Shown piece by piece: positions 5,868-6,986 of a DNA stretch of 6,986 nucleotides (its first letter is position 1; the number at the start of each line of letters is the position of its first letter). Under the pieces are notes generated by a model. That model had not been told where the DNA came from and did not search any database. It was given only the letters and a program-made list of their open reading frames with translations. This DNA is from Bacteroidales bacterium (lineage in GTDB: Bacteria > Bacteroidota > Bacteroidia > Bacteroidales > UBA1556). A program made the translations under genes and the position numbers. The stretch is from contig JAOZKO010000143.1 of the NCBI GenBank assembly GCA_029935325.1, positions 1 to 6,986 on the forward strand. The letters run 5' to 3'.

Positions 5868-6938
5868 ATGAAAACAAGATTAGTATTCGCAATAATTATT
5901 CTATTCACTACGAATAATATTTTCGCACAATCAATAGGGAATTCTATTTACAACCTTCCTTTTACAACATATCAAGGAGCCAAGGTCAATACTATATACA
6001 GCAATCAGGTGGAATTGCAGGCAGATGTAATGATCAATATAAAAGCCACAAGTTATACTGCAATTTTTAGTGTAACTCAAAATGGTATTACTCCTACCGA
6101 AACAGACTCAATGATGAGCATTAGGTTGAGATTGGTGGAAGATGGTTTGCTGCAAATCGGTATTAATAAGGAGGATATCCATATTGATGTCATTTCTTTT
6201 GTTCCACTTTATTCGTTAGAACTCGAAAAAAAGAAATTTAGCAATACCGCCAATGAAATACCTATTGGATTACAAATGAAGAAAAACATCCATATTTTAT
6301 TTTATGACCATAATCAATTATCCAAAATTATTGCCTTGATGGCTGATGCTGAGATTTATGATATTGTAAAAGTTGATTATAATTTAGCTGATATTCAAGC
6401 TGCTCACAATGAATTACGAAAAGCCGCTCTTGAAATTATTAAAACAAAAAAGCAAATGTATCATGATGTGGGGCTTTATTTAGAAGTGGAAAATATGGCT
6501 GATGGTTTTGGAGCTGCATATCCTATTGAAAGGTATTCCAATTATACGGCATTTCATATGGGGAGCAGCATTGAAGAAGTACAAGCTGCCAAAAGAAGAA
6601 AAAAAATTGCAAATAAAATTTACATAACAGGCAAAAGAGCAAGAGTAAATGTTAATATCACTGATATTGATGATACTAGGTTTATCATAAAGCGAAGCGA
6701 TAAAAACAAAACAATCTATTATAAAAGAGTAGCATATAATAAATTCGACCTGGTAATAAATGCCGATTTTACCGAAGCAAGAATACAGATTTTCTATACT
6801 CTCAAAGTAAGACATTCAGTTATGAATATGGAAAAGTATAAAAAGCTTAAAGAAGCGGAAAGCAAGAGGCTAGAAAAAGAGAGCGAACGAGAGAAGAAGG
6901 AGAAGGAGAAGAAGAAGAAAAAAAGATGGTTCAGATAA
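5868..6938 (+). CDS. Exported SIMPL (DUF541)-like protein with basic tail
   Basis: A 356-residue protein with signal peptide 1-20 (cleavage at IFA-Q), so exported. Residues about 46-215 follow the SIMPL pattern: a strand-rich start (VELQADVMINIKATSYTAIF, 48-67), a helix with E..SMMSIRLRLVEDG, then GINKEDIHIDVISFVPLY (98-114), where 'L..GI...DI' plus a late tyrosine is characteristic, and a helix with Ala/Lys periodicity (AAHNELRKAALEIIKTKK) followed by VGLYLEV. The family's general job is poorly known; members sit in the periplasm or outer membrane. The middle region (about 216-320) is strand-rich and unassigned. The last 37 residues are almost only Lys, Glu and Arg, ending in KKRWFR, probably one helix. 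The gene may be co-transcribed with the VWA gene across the palindromic element; no consensus promoter is visible in the 109-base gap. The assignment is by pattern only and may be wrong for this divergent member. Confidence 0.6.
   Translation: MKTRLVFAIIILFTTNNIFAQSIGNSIYNLPFTTYQGAKVNTIYSNQVELQADVMINIKATSYTAIFSVTQNGITPTETDSMMSIRLRLVEDGLLQIGINKEDIHIDVISFVPLYSLELEKKKFSNTANEIPIGLQMKKNIHILFYDHNQLSKIIALMADAEIYDIVKVDYNLADIQAAHNELRKAALEIIKTKKQMYHDVGLYLEVENMADGFGAAYPIERYSNYTAFHMGSSIEEVQAAKRRKKIANKIYITGKRARVNVNITDIDDTRFIIKRSDKNKTIYYKRVAYNKFDLVINADFTEARIQIFYTLKVRHSVMNMEKYKKLKEAESKRLEKESEREKKEKEKKKKKRWFR
6889..6926 (+). repeat. 38-base pure purine tract at the 3' end of the SIMPL-like gene
   Basis: An uninterrupted run of A and G, built largely of gaa/gag/aag triplets and an A7 run, encodes the Lys/Glu tail. 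Such tracts are prone to slippage and could vary in length between strains. It lies within the coding frame and ends ten bases before the stop codon. Confidence 0.6.
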
Positions 6939-6970
6939 TTATACCGAACCATTGAAAAGAAATATTTTTT
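6926..6970 (+). terminator. Weak terminator-like hairpin after the SIMPL-like gene
   Basis: ATGGTTC (6926-6932) pairs with GAACCAT (6946-6952) across a 13-base loop that contains the stop codon. A run of six T follows at about 6965-6970, 12 bases beyond the stem, which is too far for a classical terminator. A further AAACCATT near 6971 could compete for the first arm. The window ends at 6986, so a better terminator may lie just beyond. Confidence 0.3.
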
Positions 6971-6986
6971 AAACCATTAAAATTAA

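Noticed and set aside
6480..6815. Minus-strand open frame of 111 codons inside the SIMPL-like gene
   Set aside because: Its composition (runs of Ile, Phe, Tyr, Cys, Ser) is typical of antisense of an AT-rich gene, and the plus-strand frame has a signal peptide and family pattern.

Overview
The window reads as a chromosomal segment of a low-GC member of the Bacteroidota (Flavobacteriia- or Cytophagia-like). The evidence is the AT-rich base composition, two promoters of the Bacteroidota type (-7 box TAnnTTTG with an upstream TTG/TTTG), the lack of Shine-Dalgarno sequences, exported proteins with Q after the signal-peptidase site (SAQ, NAQ, FAQ), a lipoprotein of the lipocalin-like Bacteroidota type, and a TPR-containing LytS-type kinase paired with a LytTR regulator. 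No phage, transposase, CRISPR, tRNA or rRNA gene is visible.

Layout. Bases 1-184 are a leader region with a short tandem repeat at the edge and a recognisable promoter. An outer-membrane beta-barrel protein follows (185-994), then a small acidic lipoprotein (1127-1537). Each of these two plus-strand genes ends in the same 32-base intrinsic terminator, a perfect copy at both places with a C(UUCG)G tetraloop. On the minus strand, convergent with the lipoprotein gene, lies a two-gene signalling operon. It encodes a 673-residue sensor kinase (4395 to 2374) with signal peptide, TPR region, one membrane helix and LytS-type kinase core, then, 10 bases on, a 253-residue receiver-LytTR regulator (2363 to 1602). 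A 211-base divergent intergenic region with two notable inverted repeats separates the operon from a plus-strand gene for an exported von Willebrand factor A (VWA) protein (4607-5758). After a compound palindromic element (5769-5840) comes an exported protein that resembles the SIMPL (DUF541) family and ends in a highly basic tail (5868-6938).

How the genes may work together. All the plus-strand products are predicted to be exported to the periplasm or outer membrane, and the kinase senses from the envelope, so the segment is envelope-oriented. The kinase and regulator almost certainly form one signalling pair. Whether they control the divergent VWA gene or their own operon through the inverted repeats is inference only. 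The coding content is fairly ordinary. The less ordinary signals are in the intergenic DNA: the duplicated terminator, the three-part palindrome between the last two genes, and the inverted repeat that covers the VWA start codon.
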